DNA from: Massospora cicadina
Taxonomy: Eukaryota > Entomophthoromycota > Entomophthoromycetes > Entomophthorales > Entomophthoraceae
Direction of reading: 5' to 3'
NCBI GenBank assembly: GCA_022478985.1
Contig: JAKSZP010006614.1
Location: forward strand, 124,001 to 188,000
Length of the DNA stretch: 64,000 bases
The first letter of the stretch is position 1. Every line of letters begins with the position of its first letter. Below the pieces are notes generated by a model. The model was not told where the DNA came from. It made no database searches and saw only the letters and a list, made by a program, of their open reading frames with translations. Made by a program: the position numbers and the translations under genes. Positions 1-11,284 of this stretch are shown here, one piece after another.

Positions 1-1804
1 CAAGTGGGGCCGATGTCCCAGCAGGGATAAAAACCCTTCAAAGTAGTGCACTATTATGGGTAGTTCCAGAGTAACTGAGTCCTAAGGAGAATATCATAGC
101 CTGGGTTATTTAGTGAAATGGTGGTGGTATTCGTGTAAAGCTTCTAAAAGCGGGTAAGTAAGGAATAATAGGCCATAATGAACTGGTACACTGCATTCCA
201 GCTGTGCCGTATTCCATGTATTGTGGCAAGTCTGGAGAGATTTTTGATGCGTTTCATCAGTATGGAGAAATGAATTTCATGAGGGAACCACTTTCAAGAA
301 TAAAGTGAACCAGGGGATTATGAACTTGAACAGCGATGCAGGTAACTAAAATCACAAATTGTGGAGGTGGCGTGAGAAATTAGGAGTATCATCAGAAGAA
401 AGTAAGCAGTATCAGGTTCTCTATTGTCAATGAATACCAAAACTTCTTCTACTGGTATGGTGACTCTAGGTTTGTTAGAGATTACTGATGGTTCTTGAGG
501 CGAAGATAGAAATGTCAGCATGGAGTGCCTTGTCCTTCATGCTCACTGCCCTTTTCCTGCCTCCTTAGCGATTCTTATCCAATAATTCTTGGCGCTGTGA
601 CAGAAACCATGTCAGTATGTGGATTGGGGTCAAGGATTCTTCTGGTTTTTAAATCATGGACCCAAGGATGGTTAAGGACAGAGGTGGTGTCCTTGGGATG
701 AAAAGTTGCTGCAAATATTTTATTATGAGCTTTCTTAATTTCTCAAATACAATTAAAACCATTCTTCTAGCCGATCATGTACATTTGAACCTCAGGATAA
801 GTTCCCATGCAGAGATGACTTCAGGTATGACATCGTCCAAGGTAATGTGTTTGTGGTTACTAAGGTCTATGCTTGAGCATAGAAGTGCCTGAAGAATTCC
901 ACAGGGATCTACTCTTTGTTCTGATTGATACCCATGAACGCTTGATTTTTGATTACCATGGTTTTGTAACTTCCAAATTCCTGGATTAAAGTGCTACGGA
1001 CCTTTTCCTGAGTGTGGCATTCCTTTAGATGTGGAGTCATGATCTCGCAAACGGTGCTATTCAGGCAGTATTTATTGGCTTTACCTTCTGTCAGTTAAAC
1101 GCCTCATCCATAGAACTTTCATAGGCATATAGGAAGGAGGCAATGCTTTCCTGGATGAGGGTTCACCTCTACTTAAAACAATACTTAAAATTGGTTACAA
1201 TAGGAGTGGAAAGGGTATTGACACCAGGAATCGATGCAGGTTTAAAATTTCAGTTTCTAAATAGTCATAAGTATACTGCTGATCCAGTTGTTATCTCAAA
1301 CCCTCGAGGTCCTCTTGGATATCATCCTAGTTCCAGTTTATGTAGCTAACGGAGCCCTTTTGAATAACCTGCTCCTTTAATGCTTAAATGTTGGCACTTC
1401 AAAGAAGAAGCTGGCTCTCTAAATTAGACAAGTGTGAATTAAACCCTTGACAGGTTTGCTCAAGCTGGGAGATACGATACTTGGTGAGCTTAGTAAGGGC
1501 ACCTAGTTTAACCCTATCATCTAACAAGGCTTCAATCGAGGCCCTAAGGTTGAAAGGGACTCAATCCACTCGGAGCTTGTACCCCTGAGCCACATTGTAT
1601 ATTTGATCCTATAAGGTGGCAAGAGCTGTCAAAATGTCCTTTTTATAGGAGTCATTAGGTTTTCATTAGTAAGCGAGTGGGACCAGAGGGCCCTTCTGGC
1701 CACTAGGCCCCTTAAGTCCTTCATCACCAGAGGCAATGTCATGAGAGCGAGCTCCTGGTAGAGCTGCTGGCGAGTCAGCACCAGATCTTTAACTTGGTTA
1801 AGGC
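1..1804 (-). pseudogene. Element G: gag and start of pol region, 3' portion (decayed gypsy)
   Basis: Read on the minus strand this is the continuation of a gypsy gag interrupted by element C. Around 1630-1800 the frame reads NQVKDLVLTRQQLYQEL and joins the G gag fragment at 45463 when C is removed. At about 780-1060 lies a capsid-like stretch (EFGSYKTMVIKNQAFMGI, then FFRHFYAQA) that resembles the capsid of element C (EFGSLQSLNRQKQAIM, then RFYTKAQTFLPA). Near 550-625 there is a decayed zinc knuckle (FCHSAKNYWIRIA) with its second cysteine and histidine lost. Several stops and frameshifts break it. It runs off the left edge, so PR and pol would lie outside the window. The gypsy assignment is solid; the PR-proximal limits are not. 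Confidence 0.7.
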
Positions 1805-2305
1805 TGTTGGATTTTGTTTTCATTAAGATCGCTGGTGCGTTGTAATCCAGAAAATGCAACAAATACGTGATAAAACACTGATAAAATTAAAAATATTTAA
1901 ACCCTTAAAACTGGAAACTTGTGGTTTTTAAAATTTAATTAGTTGCCACGGGGACAAGAAATGAACCCCTTTAATAAGTCAAATTATCAAATAAGATGTC
2001 AAGGCTTGAAGTTTGGATTGCTTAGTAACATCCAAATTAGGAAATATTGATATTCAACCTATTGAATCTTGGAAGCTTCACTTCACTTTAATGAGATGGC
2101 TAATGTATGGCAAGTAAGATAAGACCATGTGGTAAGTTTTGATGTATTTTACCCAACCAATGGGCTGAAAAAAATTGCACTTGGTATGACCCCCTCTGAC
2201 CCTATAAAAGGGGCCGGTCTCTGCGGTGTAGGCAGTACTAAAGTGGAAGTGCCCTGGAGAGGAGCTCACAATGAAATTCCCAAATTTGACTGATGATTTG
2301 GTGCA
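1805..2305 (-). repeat. Element C 3' LTR, distal part
   Basis: This aligns along its length with 44536-45040 (the C 5' LTR), including CCTATAAAAGGGGCCGGTCT near 2203 on the plus strand. It starts TGTTGGATTTT like the sister LTR. The LTR is interrupted after GTGCA (2301-2305) by element A; in the sister LTR GTGCA runs straight into ATCTGATTACCC, giving a clean empty site. Confidence 0.88.
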
Positions 2306-2827
2306 TGTCGAGATACAATATGACTGAATGATAAGCTATTGTTCTGGTGAATCATTAATTAGATGTGAAGTGAGCTCCAAGGGTTTGTAATAGGTTAGAG
2401 CAATGCGAGGGGAATCGATCAAATCAATTAGGGTTCAGTAGTTGAGGAAATTCCGTTGAAGTCTCAAGGGTTAAAGAAATTCTACATTGATAGCAAATTG
2501 AGAATTACCAAGCGAAATGTGTCAAATCTGTTGAGGATTACCGAGGGTTAAAGGCTAAGTGAGAGAGAGAAGGAGGGGGAGGTTTTTAGTAGAAGAAAGA
2601 AGAAGTGAGTAAGATGAAGGAGAGAACTTAAGCAGAGAGGTATTGCCGGTTAGATCATATTAGAATAAATAGTAGCGACATTGGGGTGATTGCTTCATAT
2701 TTTATATAAGTTTATTACATATAATTGAGGGACCAACGATCTCCATATCATTTGTCCATTGCTCAGTGGGCTGAACCCTGCGCAATTCATTCAGCGGAAA
2801 TAAGACGTATCTGCCAAAAAGTTAACA
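2306..2827 (+). repeat. Element A 5' LTR
   Basis: 522 bp, TGTCGAGATAC to AAGTTAACA, colinear with 7877-8399. It contains a purine-rich GAGAGAGAGAAGGAGG tract and a sense TATATAAG box near 2702, a plausible core promoter that would place the transcript start shortly downstream. Confidence 0.93.
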
Positions 2828-2828
2828 G

Positions 2829-2847
2829 TGGTGCTCACTACAGGGGG
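2829..2847 (+). other. Element A primer-binding site
   Basis: TGGTGCTCACTACAGGGGG begins one base after the LTR end. It complements a tRNA 3' end reading AGTGAGCACCA. The same site follows the 5' LTR of C, D and G, with variants in B and I. The donor tRNA cannot be named from this window. Confidence 0.75.
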
Positions 2848-2877
2848 CTCATTGATCAACTAATTACAACTTCATCA

Positions 2878-3986
2878 ATGGCACCTAGGGCACAACCAGC
2901 TAGCTTTGATGGGGTACTACCCCCAGTGGTTGAAATAACTCACTATGGGGAACTGAAGCTTGTTTTGGATACCTTACTTCAGGCGCAAAAAGTGCTGTTT
3001 CATGAGAATAAGAATATTACTGAGCAGCTCAAACATGCCTTCCGCCAACTGCTTCTGATAGGTGACCATGCCAGCCTCTTGAGCAGCACGATGGAGTGGC
3101 TAGACTGAGCGGAGTATTAATTAGATAAGGTTGTTAAGGAAAAAGAAATCTGCAGTGACAGGCTGCCCTCATTTAACCGTGATGGTAGCATACATGGGTT
3201 TTTCAAGAGTTTTGAGTTTGCCATAGAGGGGGCTTCTGATCAACGAAAAGTTCAACTATTGTTGTCTGCGTTAAATGTTTCAACTGCTGATCAAGTTTAA
3301 TGTTATCTTAAAGACAGTACTGTTGCTTACCAAGAGGTGAAGAAGACTGTAATTTGCCAATTTGGGGGCAAAGCGAAAATGGCTCATTGCAAGGCGGACT
3401 AAATAACATGAGCTTTTCAAAAAAATGAGTCTTTAACACAGTTTCCGGAGAGATTCACTAATGAGGCTCATGTTTTGTTGGGTGCCAATGTCTTATCTAA
3501 TGAGGAGGTGGGCATAGCAATGATGGTGGCTATCAAGCCCTACGTGAATTGCATAATGCTATGGCATACACTCTTCAGGAGGATGCGGAGTTACTCAAAA
3601 TTATCCATCATTTACGCCATTTATCCGCCACCTTTAGTGCTCCCAATGTGGAGCGGAAGGATCCTTTATCTGCCACGAATTTTCCGCAAAATGAAGGATC
3701 CCACCAATATGGGGGTATTTGGTGGGTCGCTCCTTGGCCATTTAATTCATGGGTGGGTCCTCTACATCCCTATTATGATCAAACCGCTTATCCTTGGGCC
3801 CATAATAAACCGTGGTTCAATACTAGACCTAGACCTTCTGGGGTGATTCTGAGACAAGTGTTGGTCCCAAACGATTGTTTCTCATGTGGCCAAATAGGTC
3901 ATTATGCGGTTAGTTGTTGGGCCAAACCAAGGGTCTATGCAGTATCCGTTGTCCAATATAAACAGGGAAAAGGGCGAGCGGAGTAG
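2878..3986 (+). pseudogene. Element A gag
   Basis: The likely start is the ATG at 2878 (MAPRAQPASFDGVLPP). The capsid core follows at about 3180-3620, with motifs FFKSFEFAIEGASDQRKVQ and FPERFTNEAHVLLGANVL, similar to the gags of I and B. An intact CCHC zinc knuckle (CFSCGQIGHYAVSC) lies near 3876-3917, so NC is unusually well kept. In-frame stops near 3106, 3298 and 3401 and a frameshift near 3550 break it. Its product would package the element RNA in a cytoplasmic particle. Confidence 0.8.
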
Positions 3987-4379
3987 AGATGGGATGCTCT
4001 GTTTCAGCTAATTTAATTGTAATTGTCCCTGATGTTCATCATGAATTACCCTGTTTCACCTCTGGGGCACACTCTGAGGATTTATATACCAACAGATCCC
4101 TTACCACCTTTTGGCCTCAAGCTGAGGTAGGGATCCCAATAATGCGGACATGGGGCTCCACCAAGATGTGTATAAGCCGTACGCCTGGCAAACCCTTGAG
4201 TGGAATGGTACAATTGGTGGTGAACCCTATGCATATGTCACAGCTTTGGATGGGGTGGATGTGGCAGTTCCTGCAGAAAGCATTTCTCAAGATTATCCTC
4301 ATGTTGGGGCTGGTGTGTACACTTTTCTGTATAAAAACGCCCTTGAATGTTTATTTTTCAAACACCAAGGGTTCTTCTT

Positions 4380-4830
4380 ATTTAGAATGCATCTACTGTG
4401 ACATATTCGTACAAAATACCAAAATTCAGGCGATCATTGTTACAGGCACTCCTGTCGATATAATATCCACTAAACTTTTGGCAAAGCTTCCGCTGAAGCC
4501 ATATGTGGACCATCAAGTAGTGTATGAAACTGCGGGGGCCCAGAGTTCTGTGTCAGAAGGCGCATATAGCTCATTGCCTTTGAGGTTCAGGTCAGCTGGC
4601 GTATCCACTCCAGCTTTGGTGTTGCCTAATGATCATTATGACATGTTTAATGGGGCTGCATTTATGCGGCACTTTGGGGCTGTGGTTAATATGGCAGACG
4701 AAACCATCAGTATACTGTTACAAGAGATCCTTATCTATTTTACTTCTAGCGGAGTCCCTGAGGACCCAATCCACTCTGGGCAAATTAATCTTGCTTATAG
4801 CAATGGTGTGATTCCTGTAATATATTGATG
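4380..4830 (+). pseudogene. Element A aspartic protease region
   Basis: Retropepsin-like stretch, with VTGTPVDIISTKLLAKL at the active-site position; the usual D-T/S-G is VTG, so the catalytic Asp is lost. Downstream it reads YSSLPLRFRS and PNDHYDMFNGAAFMRHFGAV, matching PR of B (GAYKTLPLRYKSI, FLRKYGVV). The family role is cleavage of the Gag-Pol polyprotein. The downstream dUTPase-like segment follows within about 70 bases. Confidence 0.75.
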
Positions 4831-4889
4831 GATTAAGTGGAAGACCTGAACGCTTCCAAACCAGATTTATGAGTACAAAGGGATTCTGC

Positions 4890-5200
4890 TACGATCTGTG
4901 AATGCTTGGACTATCCCTTCAGGGCATCAGATCATAATCAGGATTGAGATCGAAATTGATATTCTGGTAGGTCTGTAGGAAGAGGTTGTGGGGCCTTATC
5001 ACCAATCGCAGCTCGAACCTCATGTGGCTCCTGGATTACTGTTACCAGGGCAGGGGGAAGTGAAGTTGTTAATAGCGAATCTGCAAAAGGAGGTGATGAA
5101 GGTTCAGTGGCATCGAGTGGCGGCTTACCTACACCTGGTTCCTATTGATGAGGTCCACCAGATACATGACTTTGTTTCCTGGGAAGATCTTGTCTTGCCT
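4890..5200 (+). pseudogene. Element A dUTPase-like domain between PR and RT
   Basis: The reading includes AWTIPSGHQIII and then, after one stop, EPHVAPGLLLPGQGEVKLLI and VQWHRVAAYLHLVPI. This aligns with the B copy (PNIAPHIIIPGHGEIHILC, FIKQHQRIAFLHLF) and with trimeric dUTPase motif 3 (PG..D..YRGEI.V.L.N) and motif 4 (G.RIAQL). The motif 2 serine is not clear in this copy. By family, dUTPase hydrolyses dUTP to dUMP and limits uracil incorporation by RT. The call is by motif pattern only and is weaker here than in B or C. Confidence 0.5.
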
Positions 5201-5369
5201 TGAAAAACCATCTTCAGCATAATGATGGTGGTTTCATGGGAGGCTCTAACTGGTCTATTGGAGGATCAGGACAGGGTGATGGATCTGCTCAGAAATATCG
5301 CAGCATTTTTTGCAACTGATGATCATGAATTAGGTTTTTCTCACGAGGTCGTGCATTGGGTGGACACGG

Positions 5370-6050
5370 TATACCACCCCCTATCCAGTCACAATCTATC
5401 CGATGCTCAAAGGCAGCAGAAGAAGTTGTATCAGCAGAAATAGATACATTGGTGGAACAGAGAATGTTGGAGCCGTCAAAAAGTCCATGAGCTTCTCCAG
5501 TGCTCATCTTCAAAAAGAAAGATGGCTCCAATCAAGTAGTAATTGATTATCAGAAGCTTAACAGCATTATGAAAAAAGATTTGTACCTGCTTCCGCAGAT
5601 CAACAATGCTTTAGATCGGTTAGGTGGGGCCAAGTATTTCTCTGCTATGGACTTGATATCAGGGTACTGGCAGATCGAGTTACCAGTGGTGGAACAATAA
5701 AAGTGCGCTATAATTACCACAAAAGATTTGTTCCAGCCTACATGTATGCCACAGGGTTTATGCAATGCCCCTGCTACGTTCCAGCGGGCTATGGACACTA
5801 TTTTGGGTGACCTAAAGTTGTCTTGCGTTCTTGTCTATCTTGACAATATCAACATAATTTTGCGAATGTTCACAGAGCATCTTGAACACCTGGAGCAAGT
5901 ATTCCGCCGCCTAGCTGAAGCTAATATCAAGATTAAGTCCTAAAGTGCCACTTTTTAAAGAGCAATTGGAATACCTTAGCTTTGTGGTAGACTCCAAAGG
6001 GCTTAGTCTGCAGCCAGCCAAGGTGGAAGCCATCCACAAGATGACTTAGC
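5370..6050 (+). pseudogene. Element A reverse transcriptase
   Basis: RT motifs occur in order: EIDTLVEQRMLEPSKSP, VLIFKKKDGSNQVVIDYQ, YLLPQINNALDRLGGAKYF, AMDLISGYWQIEL (catalytic D in motif A), PQGLCNAPATFQRAMD (motif B) and VYLDNINII. In the last, the YxDD box has changed to YLDN, a G-to-A type change that would inactivate the enzyme. Stops lie near 5488 and 5698 and a frameshift near 5950. Confidence 0.9.
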
Positions 6051-6620
6051 CAAGCAATAAGTGAGATATCCAGTGTTCTTGGGGATGGTCAGTTACTACC
6101 GGCGGTTCATTCCTAACTTCATCTGTATTAGGGCTCCACTCTTTGAGCTACTTAAGAAAAACGCTTCCTTTAACTGGACGTATCGATGTCAAACCACTTT
6201 TAATGTATTACAAAACGCTTTGGCTAGCGCCTGTTTTGCAATACCCAATTTTGAAAAAGAGTTTATTGTGCAAACGGATGCTTCACTTTCTGCTGTAGGG
6301 GCTGTGTTAACACTAAAAGATGGTGACAGTGTGGAGCACCCAATTGCATATTGCAGCTGCAGTTTAACTGGCCCTGAACAGAATTACACCGTGACTGAGT
6401 GGGAGTGTTAGCATTAATTTTTTCATTCAAACAATTCTGGGTCTACCTCCATGGGGTGAAATTCAAAGTGGTAACGGATCATGCCTCCTTGCGCTGGCTA
6501 CAGAATCTGTGGGAACCTGAAGGGTGACTCGCGCGATGGGCTTTGAAACTCCAAGCATATGATTTTGAGATCACGCATCGGCCAGGGGTGAAGCATCAGA
6601 ATGTGGACTATCTTTCTTAA
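6050..6620 (+). pseudogene. Element A RT connection and RNase H
   Basis: The connection reads FLGMVSYYRRFIPNFI and the RNase H core QTDASLSAVGAVLTL (first catalytic D), VTEWEC (E region), VTDHASLRWLQNLWEPEG and RWALKLQAYDFEITHRPG. A TGA at 6525-6527 replaces the CGA/CGG arginine of the conserved EGRLARW; element D carries TGA at the same codon. Another stop follows the E motif near 6409. Confidence 0.88.
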
Positions 6621-6639
6621 TTACCCACGGTCACCAATA

Positions 6640-7860
6640 CAGCAATGTGGCAGATATAATGTACAAAAAAATGATTGTGGGAAAATATCATGATGAGCTG
6701 CTGCCCATGATTAAAGTTTTAGATGGACTCAGACATGATACATTCTTGCGCAATGGGGAATTATATAAGTGGATGGGGGAATTAAATGAGTTTTCCAAAC
6801 CCTCTGCCAGGCCTGCGATCATTATGGATGCCCATAGAGCGGTAGGTCATGGAGGGTTGAAAAAGATGCTGGAGTTCTTGCGACTCCATTACTATTGGGA
6901 GAGTATGCACTACACTGTGCTTGAGACGGTTGGTTGTTGCCATCAGTGCCAAGTGGAAAAACCATTTGACCAAAAACCACCTACCAGTTAGTTAAGCCTT
7001 GGTTCACATGACATACAATTTCATTAGACGTGGTGGGGCCTCTGCTGACTGGTGCAAACCGCTCCAAGTATATAATAGTTGCTATCAACCATTTGACCAG
7101 ATGGGTGGAAGCAAGGGCTATCAAGGATTTGGGGATGTCACTACCGCCAAGTTCATCCTGGAGTGTTTTATACAGCACCATGGTTCTCCACAATTTATCC
7201 TAATGGACAACAGAACCAATTTCATATCACATATATTGGTCAAGTTGAATGAGCTCATGGCAATCCGCGGGGTTGTAACTACCCCCTACCACCCTGAATC
7301 TAACGGTATGTTGGAACGGGTTAATGGGACCTTGGTAAATATTCTATGCAAGCTTGTAAATGAGTGGCTGTCAGACTTGAGCACCCTTTTATCCACCGCT
7401 GTCTTCGCGTACAATATCATCTACTACTCAGCAGCTAGTAAGAGTCCATTTTAATTGCGCTATGAACGACATCCAGCGCTGCCTGCATTGCTTTACTCCT
7501 GTGTGGAGGATAACGGCGGAGTCAAACCTCAACGCTATTTGTCTACCTTAACAAATGCGTTGATTAAACTCCAAACTGAGGCATATTCCACTAGTCTTGC
7601 CAAGAAGATTTGGGATCACGTGGCTGATCAATATAGATGCAGCAGTCTTCCACAGTTCAAGGTAGGGGAATTGGTCCTGTTTCATGACCAACATGGGTTT
7701 GAAGGAAGGAAGAAGCTTGCCAGCATATGGAGCGGACCATTTGAGATCATCAAGAAGACCAGGTCTGATGCATACACCATTAAGGCACCTGCAAGTGGTC
7801 GAATAAGCAACCAGTACACGTGAAGTTCCTTTGGGCCTACAAGAGATAGGCGCTTATTGT
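6640..7860 (+). pseudogene. Element A integrase
   Basis: The N-terminal zinc domain is intact (HRAVGHGG and CCHQC, about 6828-6950). The core shows MDNRTNFISH (second D) and PYHPESNGMLERVNG (catalytic E). The C-terminal part reads YRCSSLPQFKVGELVLFHD and SGPFEIIKKTRSDAYTIKAP, a GPY/F-type module. No chromodomain is seen before the PPT. Stops near 6989 and 7453 and frameshifts interrupt it. Confidence 0.88.
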
Positions 7861-7866
7861 CCAATC

Positions 7867-7876
7867 AAGGGGGTAA
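7867..7876 (+). other. Element A polypurine tract
   Basis: AAGGGGGTAA directly abuts the TGTC start of the 3' LTR, the usual place for the plus-strand primer. Confidence 0.8.
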
Positions 7877-8399
7877 TGTCAAGATTTTAATATGACTGGG
7901 CGATAAGCTAGTGTTATGGTGAATCATTAATTAGATGTGAAGCGAGCTCTAAGGGAGAGTAATAGGTTAGAGCAATGCAAGGGGAATCAATCAGATCAAT
8001 TAGGTTTCAGTAGTTGAGGAAGTTCCGTTGAAGTCTCAAGGATTGAACAAATTCTACATTGATAGCAAATAAAGAATTACTAAGCGAAATTTGTCAAATC
8101 TGTTGAGGATTACTGAGGGTTAAAGGTTGAGTGAGAGAGAGAAGGAGGGGGAGGTTTTTAGTAGAAGAAAGAAGAAGTGAGTAAGAAGAAGGAGAGAACG
8201 TAAGCAGAGAGGGTCTGCCGGTTAGATCATATTAAAATAAATATCACAACATTGGGGCGATTGCCTCATATTTTTATATAAGTTTATTACATTTAATTGA
8301 GGGTCCAACGATCTCCATATCATTTGGCCGTTGCTCAGTGGGCTGAACCCTGCGCAATTCATTCAGCGGAAATAAGCCGTATCTGTTAAAAAGTTAACA
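7877..8399 (+). repeat. Element A 3' LTR
   Basis: 523 bp, TGTCAAGATTTT to AAGTTAACA, paired with 2306-2827. It is followed by GGGCA, the second TSD copy, and then by the resumed C LTR. Confidence 0.93.
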
Positions 8400-8404
8400 G
8401 GGCA

Positions 8405-8566
8405 ATCTGATCGCCCAAACTCATTTTGCTTGCCCAATTATTATCAAAAGAGTTACCCCAGTTTGAGGGGTTCCGCTGGGAATTTACCAGGGTCTTTTGG
8501 CCAATTTTTTCTTTATTTACCTCCAAACCACTCTTTTCAATTCATCAGACTTGTAATTGTCTGAAA
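8405..8566 (-). repeat. Element C 3' LTR, proximal part
   Basis: This continues the C LTR after element A. It aligns with 45041-45462 once the LINE fragment there is removed (shared ATTATCAAAAG.GTTACC and TTTGAGGGGTTCC). On the minus strand the LTR starts TTTCAGAC, probably a decayed TGTCAGAC as in the solo copy at 13328. Confidence 0.85.
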
Positions 8567-8582
8567 TTACCCCCTTCAGGAG
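8567..8582 (-). other. Element C polypurine tract
   Basis: On the minus strand CTCCTGAAGGGGGTAA precedes the 3' LTR, matching the tract of element A. Confidence 0.7.
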
Positions 8583-8599
8583 TTAAAGGGGGATAAGGT

Positions 8600-9780
8600 C
8601 ACAGGAACCATCAATGAACTCGATTAATTGTAATTTTTAGAAGCAAGGGACTTAATTGTATACTCATCCCCTCGCTTATAAGTGATTACAAAAGGCCCTG
8701 CGCAAATGAACCCAAGCTTTTCTTTTTAGTCATGATTCAGTTGTGGTATTAGAGTACCAAGTCTGCCACTTGGAAGGTAGGGAGTGGTAGCCAGAGCTCA
8801 TTTGCCGCTTGGCCCTCTTTAGTGACCATCTTTCTAAATTGATCATTCCCTCAATTTTGTAACTTGATGATGTGCTGTGCCAACTTCTTAATGGCTTTAT
8901 CTGGATAGTCTTAGCTGAGAAAACATCTTTATCTAGTAAATCAGGCACCCCTAGGTTCTCAGCCATACAACGCATGGAATAGAGACATCTTAAGGATCTG
9001 GTGGTAACTAATATGGTAGGCCAAGATGGCACTGGGTAAGTAAGATCCCAGTGAAGAGGGTCAGAGTTGTCCATTTTCTGAAGTATAGAGACCAGGGTCC
9101 CTATTTGCTCTTTCTTTAGCTCCATTGATGGATGGATTAGAGGGGGCTGAGAAGAGTTGTTGTGCTCCCATGAAGGTGGCGAGGAGTTTTACCATTTGAG
9201 AGGTAAATTATTTCCCATTATCACAAAGGAAGGCCTGGGGGCAACCATGCCGTGTAAAGATGTATTGATGTAGGAAGGTGGCAGTGGCCTTAGCAGTCTG
9301 AGCGGGGAGAGCAACAGCTTCAACCATTTGGTAAAATGATCAATTCTGACTAAGATGTAACAATTATCACCAGTGATCTGAGGTAGGGACCTACCACATT
9401 TAAACTTATGGTGTGGAAAGCTTGTTGAGGCGTTGTTGGTTAATACTGATATCGGGTCTTCAATCTGGATTGTTTTTTTACAGGTGAGGCATGCATCCAA
9501 GACTTAAGTTATGGTTTCCATCATGCCCTCCCAGTTATACCTCTCTTTTACCCAAACGTAGGTTTTGCACACTCTTCCATGCCCCATGATAGTGTGAGAC
9601 TCCATGATCACAGGCACTTGCTCTATGGCCAGAGATAAAGCAACCAAATTACTCCTAATTTCTATAATACTTCCTGCTCTCACACCTTTGTGTTGCGGGT
9701 GTGGCGTGCTAAGATATTTTTTACTTGTTCATCTTCATCAGCCCACTCGTCAGGAGTCATTAGGAGATCATGCAACCTCT
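8600..9780 (-). pseudogene. Element C integrase
   Basis: Minus-strand fragments appear in order. The core is near 9189-9500 (DNCYILVRIDHFTKWLK with a catalytic D, then VIMGNNLPLKW where DNG has become GNN). The C-terminal region at 8600-9125 holds LPSKWQTWYS and ends with GPFVITYKRGDEYTIK. The N-terminal zinc domain should lie near 9480-9760 but is poorly preserved. Frameshifts separate the pieces. No chromodomain is visible before the PPT. Confidence 0.78.
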
Positions 9781-9789
9781 CTGCTTCGC

Positions 9790-10420
9790 TATTGTCAAGA
9801 TGAAGGACAGGAAGCCTCATCAACCCATCAACGTTCATATGGCGCATCTCAGCTTGATGCTAAATGGCCATATCATAGTGTTGGAGCTTAAGAGCCCAGC
9901 GAGCCAACCGCCCAGTGTGATCTTTCAAATTCTGCGACCATTTCAAGGATGCATGATCTGTAATTACTTTGATGATGTCCCATATAGAAAAGGTGGTAGT
10001 ATTTGACAGCAAGCAGGACATCCATGAACTCAATCTCAGTGACGCTGTAGTTGCACTCAGCTTTTGAAAGTATCTTACTGAATTAAGAACATTTTTGATC
10101 AAATCCATGCTCATCCAATTGAGCTAGGATAGCTTAACAGCGTAGTAAGAGGCCTCTGTGAACAACATGAAGGGCTTTCTATATTCAGAATGGCGGAGTA
10201 TTGATCTTTTTTGAAATAGCTCCTTCAAAGTCTCAAAAGCGGCTTTTTGTTCAGCACCCCAATAGAAGGAGGTGTTCTTAGCCAGGAGGCGGACAAGGGG
10301 CTCGCTGATATGGGCGAATTTTAAGATAAACTGATGGTAGTGCCCCATCATGCCCAAGAAGACTTGTATGTCACGGAGGGTTTTTAGGCGTTGGCATCTT
10401 GGATATTGCTTCAACCTTAT
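9790..10420 (-). pseudogene. Element C RT connection and RNase H
   Basis: The minus strand reads DIQVFLGMMGHYHQFILKFA (connection), TEASYYAVKLS at the first catalytic site (TDAS has become TEAS), and [14 protein letters not shown] followed by [17 protein letters not shown]. Here the arginine codon is intact CGG, unlike the TGA seen in A and D. Frameshifts are present near 10120. Confidence 0.85.
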
Positions 10421-11160
10421 TAACTAGAGGTTGTATTCCATCTTGAGAGATGGAGCGCTTAAGAAAATCCAGCTTCTTCTGGAAGAAAGTACACTTGGTG
10501 GGCTTTAGTTTGATGTTAGATGCCTGCAAGCGTTAAAACACCTCCTTTAGGTGCATAAGATGCTTGTTGAATGACTTAGAGAAGACTGTGATGTCATTGA
10601 GGTAGACAATCACACAGCTCAGCTTAAGATCCTGGGGAATTTAATCCCTCACCGTCTGAAAAGTAGCAGGAGTGTTACACAACCCTTAGATAGTTAAGTG
10701 GGTTGGATCAAACCCTCGCTGCAGATAAGGGCGCACTTCTACTGATCCTGTGCAGAAAGGTCCATCTGCCAATAGCCACTGGCCAAGTCCATGTCAGAGA
10801 AGAATTTAGACCCAGAGATTTGGGACAAAACATCATCATTGCGGGGAATAGGGTAGCTGTCCTTCTTAGTGAGGTTATTCAGCTTATGGTAGTTATCACT
10901 ACCCAATGACCTTCATTTTTCTTCTTTATCAATAGGAGTGGGGAAGACCAAGGGCTCTGGGAAGGCACCAACGACCCAGCATCCAGAAGCTGCTTGAGCT
11001 CCTTCTGCATCTGTAGCTCCTCAACTTTTGATTTGTGGTAGGGTTTGGAGCGGATAGGCTGAGCATCACCAACGTCAATGGTATGAGTCCAACCCTTCAT
11101 GTGCCCATAGTCAATGTCAGATTTGGAAAAATATTGCTGTAGGCCTTGAGCAGGGTGTAT
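10420..11160 (-). pseudogene. Element C reverse transcriptase
   Basis: The N-terminal part (10879-11100) reads SKPYHKSKVEELQMQKELK and SQSPWSSPLLLIKKK, typical gypsy RT fingers. The catalytic box near 10590-10605 is YLND instead of YLDD (GAT to AAT). A PAT motif remnant lies near 10660-10680. The gene is decayed throughout. Confidence 0.85.
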
Positions 11161-11284
11161 ACTTTTTCTATCTCAGCTGGAGTTAGTTCATTGGAGATAT
11201 GAATGGAAGGTAGGGTAAATATTGACTGGTCGGTGGGTAACCCCATATCCGCCATAAATCCATTATAGTGAACTTGCTTTATTC

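Larger units (their letters stand above)
2306..8399 (+). mobile_element. Element A: near full-length Ty3/gypsy retrotransposon
   Basis: A 6094-bp element with LTRs 2306-2827 and 7877-8399, PBS immediately after the 5' LTR and PPT immediately before the 3' LTR. The target duplication is GTGCA (2301-2305) and GGGCA (8400-8404). Its order is gag, PR, dUTPase-like, RT, RH, IN. All domains are recognisable but broken by stops and frameshifts; the RT catalytic YLDD is YLDN and the PR active-site Asp is lost. It sits inside the 3' LTR of element C and is therefore younger than C. The LTRs differ by roughly a tenth by eye. Confidence 0.93.

Noticed and set aside
656..892. Plus-strand 78-residue frame as a host gene
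   Set aside because: Antisense to the decayed gag of G, with no motif.
2203..2222. TATA box as promoter of a host gene
   Set aside because: It lies within the C LTR and is repeated in other C LTRs.
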